Positions 52,087 to 60,226 of a stretch of 64,000 nt of DNA are shown piece by piece. The translations under genes were made by a program, and so were the position numbers. How positions within the stretch are numbered: position 1 is the stretch's first letter; each line of letters begins with the position of its first letter. Where the stretch lies: contig NZ_CP097885.1 of the NCBI RefSeq assembly GCF_023614525.1, forward strand, positions 990,501 to 1,054,500, given 5' to 3'. The DNA is from Peptoniphilus genitalis. Lineage in GTDB: Bacteria; Bacillota; Clostridia; Tissierellales; Peptoniphilaceae. A model generated the notes under the pieces. That model was not told the DNA's origin. It saw only the letters and a list, made by a program, of their open reading frames with translations, and made no database searches.

Positions 52087-53447
52087 TGTGTGGCGTTATA
52101 GGAATCTACTCACAAAATGATGTGAGTAAAAAATTATTTTACGGACTCAATTCCCTTCAACATAGGGGACAAGAAGCATCAGGTATTTGTGTATTTAATG
52201 GAGAGGACATGATATTAGACAAGGGTATGGGACTTGTCTATGACAACTTTGATGATGAAAGCTTCTTGAAGCTAAAGGGAAATGTTGGGATTGGTCACGT
52301 TCGTTATGCAACAGCAGGCGGATCCTATAGGTACAACTCACAACCCCTACTTGCCTTTTCAAAGAACAGAGAGTTTGCTCTTGCTCACAATGGAAACCTT
52401 GTGAACCATCAATCAATTAGGGATGAGCTTGAAGAAGAAGGCATGCTTTTTCAAACTGCAATCGACACAGAAGTTATCCTTTCACTAGTTGCTAAATATT
52501 ACAAGGGCGACATTGTAGAAGCAGTTAAGAAGACCATGGCAAGAATCAAGGGAGCCTACAGCGTTGTAATGCTTTTTGAGGACAAGCTAATTGCCTTTAG
52601 GGACCCAAATGGTTTTAGACCACTTCTTATTGGCAGGGCAAAAAATGGAGAAGTAATAATTGCTTCTGAAAATGCTCCTCTTGAAATAATTGGAACTGAT
52701 GCCATAAGAAATGTTGAACCTTCAGAAATTATTGTTGTAGATAAGAAGGGAATCCACTCAGACTTTTTTGAAAAAGCTGAAAAGAAACACTGCATCTTTG
52801 AGTATGTTTACTTTGCAAGAACTGATGCCACTTTAGACGGAGTTAACTCCTACAACTTTAGGAGAAGGTGTGGAGAAATCTTATCGAGAGAAGCTCCTGT
52901 TGAGGCAGACCTTGTAATTGCAGTTCCAGACTCTGGTACCCCAGCTGCCATGGGTTATGCACAAGAATCTGGTATTCCTTTTGCAGAAGGTCTTGTTAAA
53001 AACAGGTACATGGGAAGGACCTTTATCAAACCAACTGCTGAAGAAAGAGAACTTTCTGTAAAATTAAAACTTAACCCTCTTGAAACTGTTTTAAAGGGAA
53101 AGAGAATTATCCTAGTTGATGACTCCATTGTAAGAGGAACAACTTCCAAAAATCTCATCAAGAGGATGAAGAAGGCTGGAGCCAAGGAAGTCCACATGAG
53201 GATAGTTTCTCCTCCAGTAAAATTCCCTTGTTATTATGGAATTAACACACCTTCCAGACAAAAACTTATTGCTGCAAACTATTCTGTAGAAGAAATGCGA
53301 AAGAAGATTGGAGCAGATTCCCTTGCCTTTATATCCATGGAGGGAATGTTAAATGCTACTTTGATGAAAGAAAATAAATTCTGCGAAGCTTGCTTTAATG
53401 GAACTTACGCAGTGGAGCCAAAGGAGTTAGTTCAAGATGAAAAATAA
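52086..53447 (+). CDS. purF: Amidophosphoribosyltransferase PurF
   Basis: 453 residues. The N-terminal nucleophile Cys2 directly follows Met1 (MCGVIGIYS), so no propeptide. The glutaminase domain has LQHRGQEASG, GHVRYAT and AHNGNLVN; the phosphoribosyltransferase domain has the PRPP loop ILVDDSIVRGTTSK. It makes phosphoribosylamine, the first committed step of purine synthesis. AGGTGG lies 7 nt upstream. It overlaps purL by 11 nt. Confidence 0.96.
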   Translation: MCGVIGIYSQNDVSKKLFYGLNSLQHRGQEASGICVFNGEDMILDKGMGLVYDNFDDESFLKLKGNVGIGHVRYATAGGSYRYNSQPLLAFSKNREFALAHNGNLVNHQSIRDELEEEGMLFQTAIDTEVILSLVAKYYKGDIVEAVKKTMARIKGAYSVVMLFEDKLIAFRDPNGFRPLLIGRAKNGEVIIASENAPLEIIGTDAIRNVEPSEIIVVDKKGIHSDFFEKAEKKHCIFEYVYFARTDATLDGVNSYNFRRRCGEILSREAPVEADLVIAVPDSGTPAAMGYAQESGIPFAEGLVKNRYMGRTFIKPTAEERELSVKLKLNPLETVLKGKRIILVDDSIVRGTTSKNLIKRMKKAGAKEVHMRIVSPPVKFPCYYGINTPSRQKLIAANYSVEEMRKKIGADSLAFISMEGMLNATLMKENKFCEACFNGTYAVEPKELVQDEK

Positions 53448-56400
53448 TGTTAAGAGAATTTATATCTGCAAGAAAAATGAATTTGACCACCAATCAAAGG
53501 CCCTAAGAGAAGAAATTAAAAACTCTCTTGGAATCGAAACTACTTATATAAAGACCTACAGGAGATACGACGTAGACATAAAAGATGAAAGCTTAGAAAA
53601 AACTTTGGCCAGCGTTTTTTATGAAGCTCCAGTAGAAGAAGTTTATTATGAAGACTACAAAAAATTAGAAGAGTCCTTTGAAAATCCTATTGGAATCCAA
53701 TACCAAGCAGGACAATTTGACAACAGGGAAGAGGGACTTATCCAAACTCTTGCCCTTTTCACTGATGAAAAGCTAAGAGCCAAGGTCACAGAAGTTTATG
53801 ACATTGGAGGAGTAAGCCAAGCTGACCTTGAAAAGATTAAGGCCTTCTTGATTAACCCAGTTGACTCTCAAGAAGTTGATGTATATAAGGAAACTGAACT
53901 TAGGGAAGATGCAAAGGAAAATCACGAAAATCTAGTTTATGATGGCTTCAATAAACTTGACAAGGATGGACTTATTAAATTTGTTGAAGAAAAGTCTCTT
54001 GCCATGAGTCCAGAAGACTTAGAGGTATTGCAAGACTACTTCAAGTCAGAAAACAGGGACCCCAATGAAACTGAAGTGGCAATAATTGATACTTATTGGT
54101 CTGACCACTGTAGGCACACAACTTTTAACACAGAACTTGACGTTGACTTTAACGTAGTGACTGAACTTGACAAGGAAATCAAGAGAGTTTTTTACGACTA
54201 CCTAAAGATGAGAGAAGAGCTTGGAGTTAAAAAGCCAGTTACCCTAATGGGACTTGGCACAATTTTATCCAAGGAACTTAGAAAAAATGGAAAACTAGAT
54301 GACCTAGAAGTTTCATCTGAAATAAATGCCTGCTCTGTAAAGATTAAGGTAAAGGTAGAAGTTGATGGCAAGATAGAAGACCGCGACTATCTACTTATGT
54401 TTAAGAACGAAACCCACAACCACCCAACAGAAATTGAACCTGTTGGCGGTGCCTCAACTTGTCTTGGTGGTGCCATAAGAGATCCACTTTCTGGTAGGTC
54501 CTATGTTTACCAAGCTATGAGGGTAACTGGAGCAGGAGATCCTTTCACTCCAATTGAAAAAACTCTTGAAGGAAAATTACCACAAAAGAAAATTGTCACA
54601 GAAGCAGCACTTGGCTACTCTTCTTATGGTAACCAAGTTGGAGTTGCAACTGGACTTGTTGACGAATTATACCACCCAGGCTATGTGGCAAAGAGGATGG
54701 AAACTGGTGCAGTTATAGCAGCTTGTCCTCTTGAAAATGTAAAGAGAATAGAACCTACTGAAGGAGATGTAGTTATTCTTCTTGGTGGAAGAACTGGTAG
54801 AGATGGAATTGGTGGAGCAACTGGCTCATCAAAGTCTCACAATGTTTCTTCTATTGAAACAGAATCTGCCCAAGTGCAAAAGGGTAACGCTCCAGAAGAA
54901 AGAAAGATTCAAAGACTATTTAGAAATCCAAAAGCAGCAAAGTTAATCAAAAAGTGTAACGACTTTGGTGCAGGTGGAGTTTCCGTTGCCATTGGCGAGC
55001 TTGCAGACTCCATCGAAGTAAAACTTGACAAGGTTCCACTAAAGTACATGGGACTAAAGCCAAGAGAAATTGCAATTTCAGAATCTCAAGAGAGAATGGC
55101 AGTTGTTATAGACAAAGACGACGTAGACAAATTTATGGAACTTGCTGACAAGGAAAATCTTGAAGCTACCTTAGTTGCTAGGGTAACTGGTGACAATAGA
55201 TTAAAGATGTACTACAAGGACGAACTTATCTGCGACATGAGTTACGACTTTGTAAACCAAACTGGTGCCAAGAGATTTGAAGAAGTTGAAGTTGTAAGCG
55301 AAGATCTTCCAAAATTCTTAAATAAGAAGGATGGACTAGAAGATCTTGAAAAATATTTACAAGACTTAAACATAACTTCTAAGAAGAATATGATTGAGCT
55401 CTTTGACTCATCAGTAGGAGCATCAACAGTTTTGCAACCTCTTGGAGGTAAAAAACAAAATACACCAGCCCAAGTTATGGCAGCCCTTATCCCAACAGAT
55501 GATGGCGAATCGAGAACAGCTTCAGTCATGTCTTACGGCTTTAATCCAAAATTATCTGAAGAATCACAATTTCTTGGCGGCTACTATGCAGTAGTTGAAT
55601 CTATTGCAAAACTTGTGGCAGCAGGTGCACCACTTGAAGGCATTAGACTTTCCTTCCAAGAATTTTATGAAAAGATGGACAACAAGAAGTCATGGTCAAA
55701 GCCACTTAAGTCACTTCTTGGAGCCCTAAAGGCATCAAGATTCTTTGACGCACCACCAATTGGGGGCAAGGACTCCATGAGTGGAAGCTTCGAGGACATA
55801 AATGTTCCACCAACATTAATTTCCTTTGCAGTAAATATTGTTGATGCGAAAAACATCATCAGCCCAGAATTTAAGGGCAAGGGTAAACTTGGACTTATAA
55901 GAACAAAGAGAGATGACATTGGAGCCCTTGACCTAGACATGGCAAAAGAAAACTTCCTAAGCCTACAAAAAGAAATTGAGGCAGGAAATGTAATTTCTGC
56001 TGCAGCTATAACTCATAAGGGTAGCCTTCCACAAATTTTTGAAATGGCAATAGACAATGTGGGCTTTGATATAAAATTAGATGACCTATACTCACCACTT
56101 TATGGATCCTTTATAGTTGAGTACCTAGAAGATAGGGACTTCATAGAAAAACTTGGTGAATTCACAGAAGATGAAATGATTGTCAATGGAGAAAAATTAG
56201 ATATAGAAAAACTATCTAAGGCATATCTAACTACAATGGATAAAATCTTCAAGCCACTTGACTCACATAAACTTGAAAAGATTGACCAAGCTAAGGCTCC
56301 AAAGAGAAGGATGAAGTCTAAGAAGCCAGTTGATGAAGTTAAGGTTGTTATCCCAGCCTTCCCTGGCACAAACTCAGAATACGACACAGCAAGAGCCTTT

Positions 56401-57105
56401 GAAAGAGCTGGGGCAAAACCAGAAGTTGTAATCTTTAGGAACAAGGACGACAAGGCTCTTCAAGAATCTATAGAGGAATTGGCAGAAAAAATTTCCAAGG
56501 CACAAATTCTTGCAATACCTGGAGGCTTCTCACTAGGAGATGAACCAGGTGGATCTGGTAAATTTATTGCCAATGTAATTAGGTCTGAAAAAGTTAAGAA
56601 GGCAATCGAAACACTATTAGATGACAACGACGGACTGATCCTTGGAATTTGTAACGGCTTCCAAGCTCTAGTTAAGACAGGACTTCTTCCTTATGGCAAG
56701 ATCAAAGACCTTGAAGAAGATGATTCAACTCTAACATACAACACTTGCTCAAGACACATTGCAAGAGTTGTAGACACAGTAGTAATGTCAAACAATTCAC
56801 CATGGCTTGCTAAACTTGACGAAGGCAAAACTTACAAGGTTCCAATTTCTCACGGAGAAGGAAGATTCATTGCAAGTGAAGAAGCTATCAAGGAAATCTT
56901 AGACAAGGAACAAGTTGCGCTTTGCTACGCAGATGCACCAAATGGCTCAGCATTAAATGTTGAAGCACTTATGTCAGAAGACGGAAAAATCCTTGGCAAG
57001 ATGGGCCACAGCGAAAGATTTATAGAAAATACTTTCAAGAACATCAGAGACATGGAACTTGAAGACATCTTCACAGCAGGAGTAGAATTCTTTAAGGCAG
57101 ACTAA
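53437..57105 (+). CDS. purL: Phosphoribosylformylglycinamidine synthase, single-chain PurL (PurL-PurQ fusion)
   Basis: 1,222 residues, large single-chain form. The N-terminal half has the FGAM synthase motifs YWSDHCRHTTF, KNETHNHPTEIEP and GIGGATG. A second AIRS-like half follows, with PLGGKKQNTPAQ and GGKDSMSG. The C-terminal glutaminase (about 965-1222) has PAFPGTNSEYD, the nucleophile Cys in LGICNGFQAL and HGEGRF. It converts FGAR plus glutamine to FGAM. The last 198 bp are repeated at 58643-58840, beyond a three-gene insert, so this 3' end may have been replaced during insertion. Confidence 0.96.
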   Translation: MKNNVKRIYICKKNEFDHQSKALREEIKNSLGIETTYIKTYRRYDVDIKDESLEKTLASVFYEAPVEEVYYEDYKKLEESFENPIGIQYQAGQFDNREEGLIQTLALFTDEKLRAKVTEVYDIGGVSQADLEKIKAFLINPVDSQEVDVYKETELREDAKENHENLVYDGFNKLDKDGLIKFVEEKSLAMSPEDLEVLQDYFKSENRDPNETEVAIIDTYWSDHCRHTTFNTELDVDFNVVTELDKEIKRVFYDYLKMREELGVKKPVTLMGLGTILSKELRKNGKLDDLEVSSEINACSVKIKVKVEVDGKIEDRDYLLMFKNETHNHPTEIEPVGGASTCLGGAIRDPLSGRSYVYQAMRVTGAGDPFTPIEKTLEGKLPQKKIVTEAALGYSSYGNQVGVATGLVDELYHPGYVAKRMETGAVIAACPLENVKRIEPTEGDVVILLGGRTGRDGIGGATGSSKSHNVSSIETESAQVQKGNAPEERKIQRLFRNPKAAKLIKKCNDFGAGGVSVAIGELADSIEVKLDKVPLKYMGLKPREIAISESQERMAVVIDKDDVDKFMELADKENLEATLVARVTGDNRLKMYYKDELICDMSYDFVNQTGAKRFEEVEVVSEDLPKFLNKKDGLEDLEKYLQDLNITSKKNMIELFDSSVGASTVLQPLGGKKQNTPAQVMAALIPTDDGESRTASVMSYGFNPKLSEESQFLGGYYAVVESIAKLVAAGAPLEGIRLSFQEFYEKMDNKKSWSKPLKSLLGALKASRFFDAPPIGGKDSMSGSFEDINVPPTLISFAVNIVDAKNIISPEFKGKGKLGLIRTKRDDIGALDLDMAKENFLSLQKEIEAGNVISAAAITHKGSLPQIFEMAIDNVGFDIKLDDLYSPLYGSFIVEYLEDRDFIEKLGEFTEDEMIVNGEKLDIEKLSKAYLTTMDKIFKPLDSHKLEKIDQAKAPKRRMKSKKPVDEVKVVIPAFPGTNSEYDTARAFERAGAKPEVVIFRNKDDKALQESIEELAEKISKAQILAIPGGFSLGDEPGGSGKFIANVIRSEKVKKAIETLLDDNDGLILGICNGFQALVKTGLLPYGKIKDLEEDDSTLTYNTCSRHIARVVDTVVMSNNSPWLAKLDEGKTYKVPISHGEGRFIASEEAIKEILDKEQVALCYADAPNGSALNVEALMSEDGKILGKMGHSERFIENTFKNIRDMELEDIFTAGVEFFKAD

Positions 57106-57150
57106 GTTAGTAAAAATATAAAAAAATTTTGGGCTACATTTGTAGTCCAC
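56908..57150 (+). repeat. Direct repeat copy A: purL 3' end and hairpin
   Basis: 56908-57105 matches 58643-58840 with only four differences in 198 bp. Weaker similarity extends about 20-25 bp upstream (IKEI..EQVAL in both). Downstream, a hairpin TGGGCTAC / GTAGTCCA (57130-57149) sits 24 nt after the stop, the same distance as the related hairpin in copy B, but it lacks a T-run. Confidence 0.85.
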
Positions 57151-57225
57151 AAATAATTTATATTTACTAAAAATTTGTGTAAGTTTATGAGATTTTATTA
57201 ATATTTCTGTTTTAGCTTAATTTAA

Positions 57226-57254
57226 TTGTAATTTATATGTCTAAGTTGTATACT
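57226..57254 (+). promoter_or_regulatory. Promoter of the inserted cassette
   Basis: TTGTAA (57226-57231), 17-nt spacer, TATACT (57249-57254), with a predicted start near 57261. The leader would be only about 17 nt, which supports ATG 57278 as start of the first gene. Confidence 0.6.
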
Positions 57255-57277
57255 AAAACAAAATAGGGATGGTGAAA

Positions 57278-57868
57278 ATGATTTTAGTAGATAACGATAT
57301 ACGAAAATATAAAAATATTATTGTTCCTTTTGACGAAGAAAGTTTGCAAAGTGAATCTTATGATTTACACATAGGTGAAAAAATTTATGTATTAAAAAAT
57401 GATGTTCAAACTATTGATTTAAGAGATAATGATATTTTAAAAAACTTGTATGAAGAAAAAGAACTAAGTGATTTTGGATATAGTATAGGACCAAACGAGT
57501 TTATTCTTGCATCTTTAAAAGAAAAGGTGGATATTCCGAATGGTGTAAGTGCACATATAATGCCTCGAACAAGATATATTAGAGCTGGGGTATATGTATC
57601 TGCTCAACATATCAATTCAACTTACTCAGGTAGATTGAGAATAGGTATTTATAACTTGCAAAATAGACCATTAAGAATATATCCAGACTTAGGAATTTGT
57701 CAAATTGTTTTTGAAAAACTTAATGAATTACCATCTGATAATAAATTATATAAAAATAAAATTGATGCAATTTATCATAATGAAGATATTAAATTTATTG
57801 GTCCTTTTTCTGATGAAGAAGATGATAAAATAGATAAAATTGTTGAAAAAATAAAAGATGGTAATTAA
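57278..57868 (+). CDS. dCTP deaminase/dUTPase-fold protein, probably non-catalytic
   Basis: 196 residues. SESYDLHIGE (25-34), PRTRYIRAGV (96-105), QHINSTYSGRLRIGIYN (110-126) and LRIYPDLGICQIVF (132-145) align with the RSSLARLG, ...DPGxxG...LEFxN and LxPGxxIgxLxF blocks of Dcd. The Dcd catalytic Glu of LEF corresponds to Gly123, and the dUTPase catalytic Asp to Asn113, so both acids seem lost. The C-terminal 35 residues are acidic and helical. It may bind a nucleotide as a sensor. Dcd-type enzymes act in phage defence by depleting dCTP, but this one may not. It is AT-rich compared with purL and sits first in the cassette. An in-frame ATG at 57269 lacks a site. Confidence 0.75.
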   Translation: MILVDNDIRKYKNIIVPFDEESLQSESYDLHIGEKIYVLKNDVQTIDLRDNDILKNLYEEKELSDFGYSIGPNEFILASLKEKVDIPNGVSAHIMPRTRYIRAGVYVSAQHINSTYSGRLRIGIYNLQNRPLRIYPDLGICQIVFEKLNELPSDNKLYKNKIDAIYHNEDIKFIGPFSDEEDDKIDKIVEKIKDGN

Positions 57869-57870
57869 TA

Positions 57871-58305
57871 ATGGGAAAAGAATTGGACAAACTTATTGAT
57901 TTAGCTATATCTAACAGCCAAGAATATAGCAAGCTAGATGCTAAGACCAAAGATTTAGTCGAGGAAAAATTGAAATCTGAAATTTTAGCAGAAATTAAAC
58001 AAGAAGTTTCTAGTAAGGCAATTAAGGATGCTAAGAGTAGATTAGATGAAGAAAGAGCTATGAATAAATTAAGAGATTATAAAGAACTCACTGTTATAGG
58101 TATTGTTTTAGCTTTTCTTATAGGTCTTTCTGTAAATCAAGTTAGTGATTTTATAGGGTATATAAAAAATATAGGCAAATTAATTGATAAAGAACCTTGG
58201 GTTAGTGTAACCTTTGCTCTAATAATAATTGGTATTTGCATAGGTATTATTAATTTTGGAATCTTTAAAGAAATTAATAATCTATCAAAAAATAAAAAGG
58301 TGTAG
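57871..58305 (+). CDS. Coiled-coil protein with two membrane helices
   Basis: 144 residues. Residues 1-70 are charged and helical with Leu/Ile heptads (coiled-coil likely). TM1 is about 73-91 ([16 protein letters not shown]), TM2 about 110-131 ([23 protein letters not shown]), and the C-terminus is short and basic. It has no signal peptide or enzyme motif and no family I know. It starts 2 nt after the Dcd-like stop and ends 2 nt before the DUF1653 gene, so the three form one unit. A small membrane protein paired with a nucleotide-binding protein would fit an effector-sensor pair, which is a hypothesis only. Confidence 0.65.
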   Translation: MGKELDKLIDLAISNSQEYSKLDAKTKDLVEEKLKSEILAEIKQEVSSKAIKDAKSRLDEERAMNKLRDYKELTVIGIVLAFLIGLSVNQVSDFIGYIKNIGKLIDKEPWVSVTFALIIIGICIGIINFGIFKEINNLSKNKKV

Positions 58306-58307
58306 TT

Positions 58308-58541
58308 ATGAATAGGCAAATTTTTATAAATAGGACTTATAGACATTTTAAAGGTAATTACTATGAGGTTCTTAATATTGCAACACATAGCGAAACAGGA
58401 GAGTTATTTGTAGTATATAAAGCGTTGTATGGAGACTTTAAAATTTATGTTAGACCATTCGATATGTTTATATCTAAAGTGGACAAAGTTAAATATCCTG
58501 AAGCCAAACAAGTCTATAGATTTGAATTAGTATTAGAATAA
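58308..58541 (+). CDS. DUF1653 domain protein
   Basis: 77 residues. [22 protein letters not shown] followed by [20 protein letters not shown] is a close match to the DUF1653 consensus (YrHFKGn.YeVl.iA.hSET.E..VvY.alYgd...wvRP..mF). The domain is a small beta barrel of unknown role, found widely in Firmicutes. AAGGTG precedes the ATG. Third and last gene of the cassette; very AT-rich. Confidence 0.8.
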   Translation: MNRQIFINRTYRHFKGNYYEVLNIATHSETGELFVVYKALYGDFKIYVRPFDMFISKVDKVKYPEAKQVYRFELVLE

Positions 58542-58642
58542 TATGGATATAAATTATTAGTAAATTGTGTTTCGTAGTTAATAGTGTAAAATATATACTT
58601 TTTGCAAATAATATTAGTAAAATAAAGGAAATTTTTGGAAAC

Positions 58643-58840
58643 GAACAAGTTGCACTTTGCTACGCAGATGCACCAAACGGCTCAGCATTAAATGTTGAAG
58701 CACTTATGTCAGAAGACGGAAAAATCCTTGGCAAGATGGGCCACAGCGAAAGATTTGTAGAAAATACATTCAAGAACATCAGAGACATGGAACTTGAAGA
58801 CATCTTCACAGCAGGAGTAGAATTCTTTAAGGCAGACTAA
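58643..58840 (+). pseudogene. Duplicated purL 3' fragment (direct repeat copy B)
   Basis: Encodes EQVALCYADAPNGSALNVEA... to the purL C-terminus FFKAD and stop, 65 codons. It is identical to the end of purL except for four base changes, one of them Ile to Val. No start or ribosome site; it is a remnant. Upstream, about 20 nt still resemble purL (KIKEIFGNEQVAL against AIKEILDKEQVAL). This is either the original chromosomal end displaced by insertion or the end brought in with it. Confidence 0.88.
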
Positions 58841-58864
58841 TTAAAAATAAATATATAAATATCT

Positions 58865-58893
58865 AGGGGCTAGTTTTCTAGTCCCTTTAAAAT
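58865..58893 (+). terminator. purL terminator, copy B
   Basis: AGGGGCTAG / CTAGTCCCT 9-bp stem (one wobble), TTTT loop, followed by TTTAAAAT. It lies 24 nt after the stop of the purL fragment. The homologous but altered hairpin is at 57130-57149. Confidence 0.65.
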
Positions 58894-58946
58894 ACAAATT
58901 TTTAGGAGTATAATTTAGTAAAATAAAAATTAAAGAGGGGGAGAAT

Positions 58947-60128
58947 ATGTTACTTAAAGAGATTTTTGACGAGATAGATAAGAGACAAGATGAGATGGTA
59001 AAACACCGTCGCCACATTCACGAGAACCCAGAGCTTTCCTTTGAAGAGGTTGAGACTGCGAAGTACCTTGCCGACTACTACAAGAGCAAGGACGTAGAGG
59101 TCACAAAAAATATGGGAGGCAATGGACTTAGAGTTGTCATTGACACAGGTAAGCCTGGCAAGACTATTGCCCTTAGGGCAGACTTTGACGCTTTGCCAAT
59201 TCAGGAAGAGACAGGGCTTCCCTTTGCATCAAAAAATCCTGGCGTAATGCACGCTTGTGGTCATGATGCTCATACAGGCTACCTCATGGTTTTGGCAGAC
59301 ATCTTGCGAGAAAAGAAAGACCAACTAAGGGGCAAGATTGTAATTATCCACCAACACGCAGAAGAGACACCACCAGGGGGAGCAAAGCAAATGATTGAAG
59401 CTGGAGTTCTTGATGGAGTGGACAATGTCATTGGTATTCACGTAATGTCAGCCGTGGACTATGGAGATGTTCAATACCACAAGGGCAACACCCAAACTAG
59501 TAGGTCAAAGTTTTCTATTAAGTTCCAAGGTGTAGGCGGTCATGGATCTATGCCCCACCTAGCAAATGATTCTATAGTTGCAGCTTCACACTTCGTAACA
59601 GCAGTTCAAACTATTGTATCAAGAAGGCTGTCTCCCTTTGAAAACGGAGTTGTTACAATTGGATCCTTTGAAGGTGAAGGAAGTTTTAATATAATAAAGG
59701 ACTCTGTGAGACTAGTAGGAGACATAAGGTCCATGTCAGATGAAACAAGAGAAAAAATTGAAAAAGAAATAGAAAGAATTGCCAAGGGAATTGGCGAAAC
59801 TTTTGGCATGGAAGTCCAAGTAGAATGCAAAAACGACTACCCAGTCCTCTACAACGACCCAGCCATGACAGACCTAGTAGTAGATGCAATTAAAGAAGCA
59901 GATATAAAAGAAGTCAAAAAAATTTATGATGGTGGACCTCAAACAGCATCAGAAGATTTTGCCTACTACGCAAAGGAAAGACCATCTTGTTTTTATTTCG
60001 TTGGAGCAAAAAAAGAAGACGCACCCTATGCAAACCACAATCCAAAATTTGACATCAGAGAAGATGCAATGGTTATTTGTGCAAAGACCATGGCAGCAGT
60101 AACAGTGAAGTATTTAATGGAAGACTAA
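58947..60128 (+). CDS. M20-family amidohydrolase (N-acyl amino acid hydrolase type)
   Basis: 393 residues. RRHIHENPELSFEE at the start, the metal motif MHACGHDAHT (Cys/His/Asp), HQHAEETPPGGA and a central GVGGHGSMPHLANDSI dimerisation region place it in the IAA-amino-acid hydrolase/hippurate hydrolase group (M20D). It cleaves N-acyl groups from amino acids; substrate unknown. GAGGGGGAG precedes the ATG. A single-gene unit with its own terminator. Confidence 0.9.
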   Translation: MLLKEIFDEIDKRQDEMVKHRRHIHENPELSFEEVETAKYLADYYKSKDVEVTKNMGGNGLRVVIDTGKPGKTIALRADFDALPIQEETGLPFASKNPGVMHACGHDAHTGYLMVLADILREKKDQLRGKIVIIHQHAEETPPGGAKQMIEAGVLDGVDNVIGIHVMSAVDYGDVQYHKGNTQTSRSKFSIKFQGVGGHGSMPHLANDSIVAASHFVTAVQTIVSRRLSPFENGVVTIGSFEGEGSFNIIKDSVRLVGDIRSMSDETREKIEKEIERIAKGIGETFGMEVQVECKNDYPVLYNDPAMTDLVVDAIKEADIKEVKKIYDGGPQTASEDFAYYAKERPSCFYFVGAKKEDAPYANHNPKFDIREDAMVICAKTMAAVTVKYLMED

Positions 60129-60134
60129 TAAAGA

Positions 60135-60160
60135 GATAGGCCATAGGTCTATCTTTTTTT
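60135..60160 (+). terminator. Intrinsic terminator after amidohydrolase gene
   Basis: GATAGGCC / GGTCTATC (one wobble), ATA loop, T7 tail. Confidence 0.88.
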
Positions 60161-60188
60161 GTAATAATATTTTCTAAAGAGGCAAAAA

Positions 60189-60217
60189 CTCAAGGTATAT
60201 GATAAAATTGTCTTGAG
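60189..60217 (+). promoter_or_regulatory. Inverted repeat over the promoter of the AraC gene
   Basis: CTCAAG (60189-60194) and CTTGAG (60212-60217) flank a -10-like TAAAAT (60203-60208). The 3' arm overlaps the GAGG ribosome site, so the repeat could be an autoregulatory operator. Confidence 0.35.
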
Positions 60218-60226
60218 GTTGATATT

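Noticed and set aside
57278-57868. Calling the first cassette gene an active dCTP deaminase defence enzyme
   Set aside because: The fold motifs fit, but the expected catalytic Glu reads as Gly. I kept it as a fold-level call only.
58565-58840. A 91-codon gene spanning the purL fragment
   Set aside because: It has no start signals, and its first part is AT-rich junk fused in frame to the repeated purL tail.
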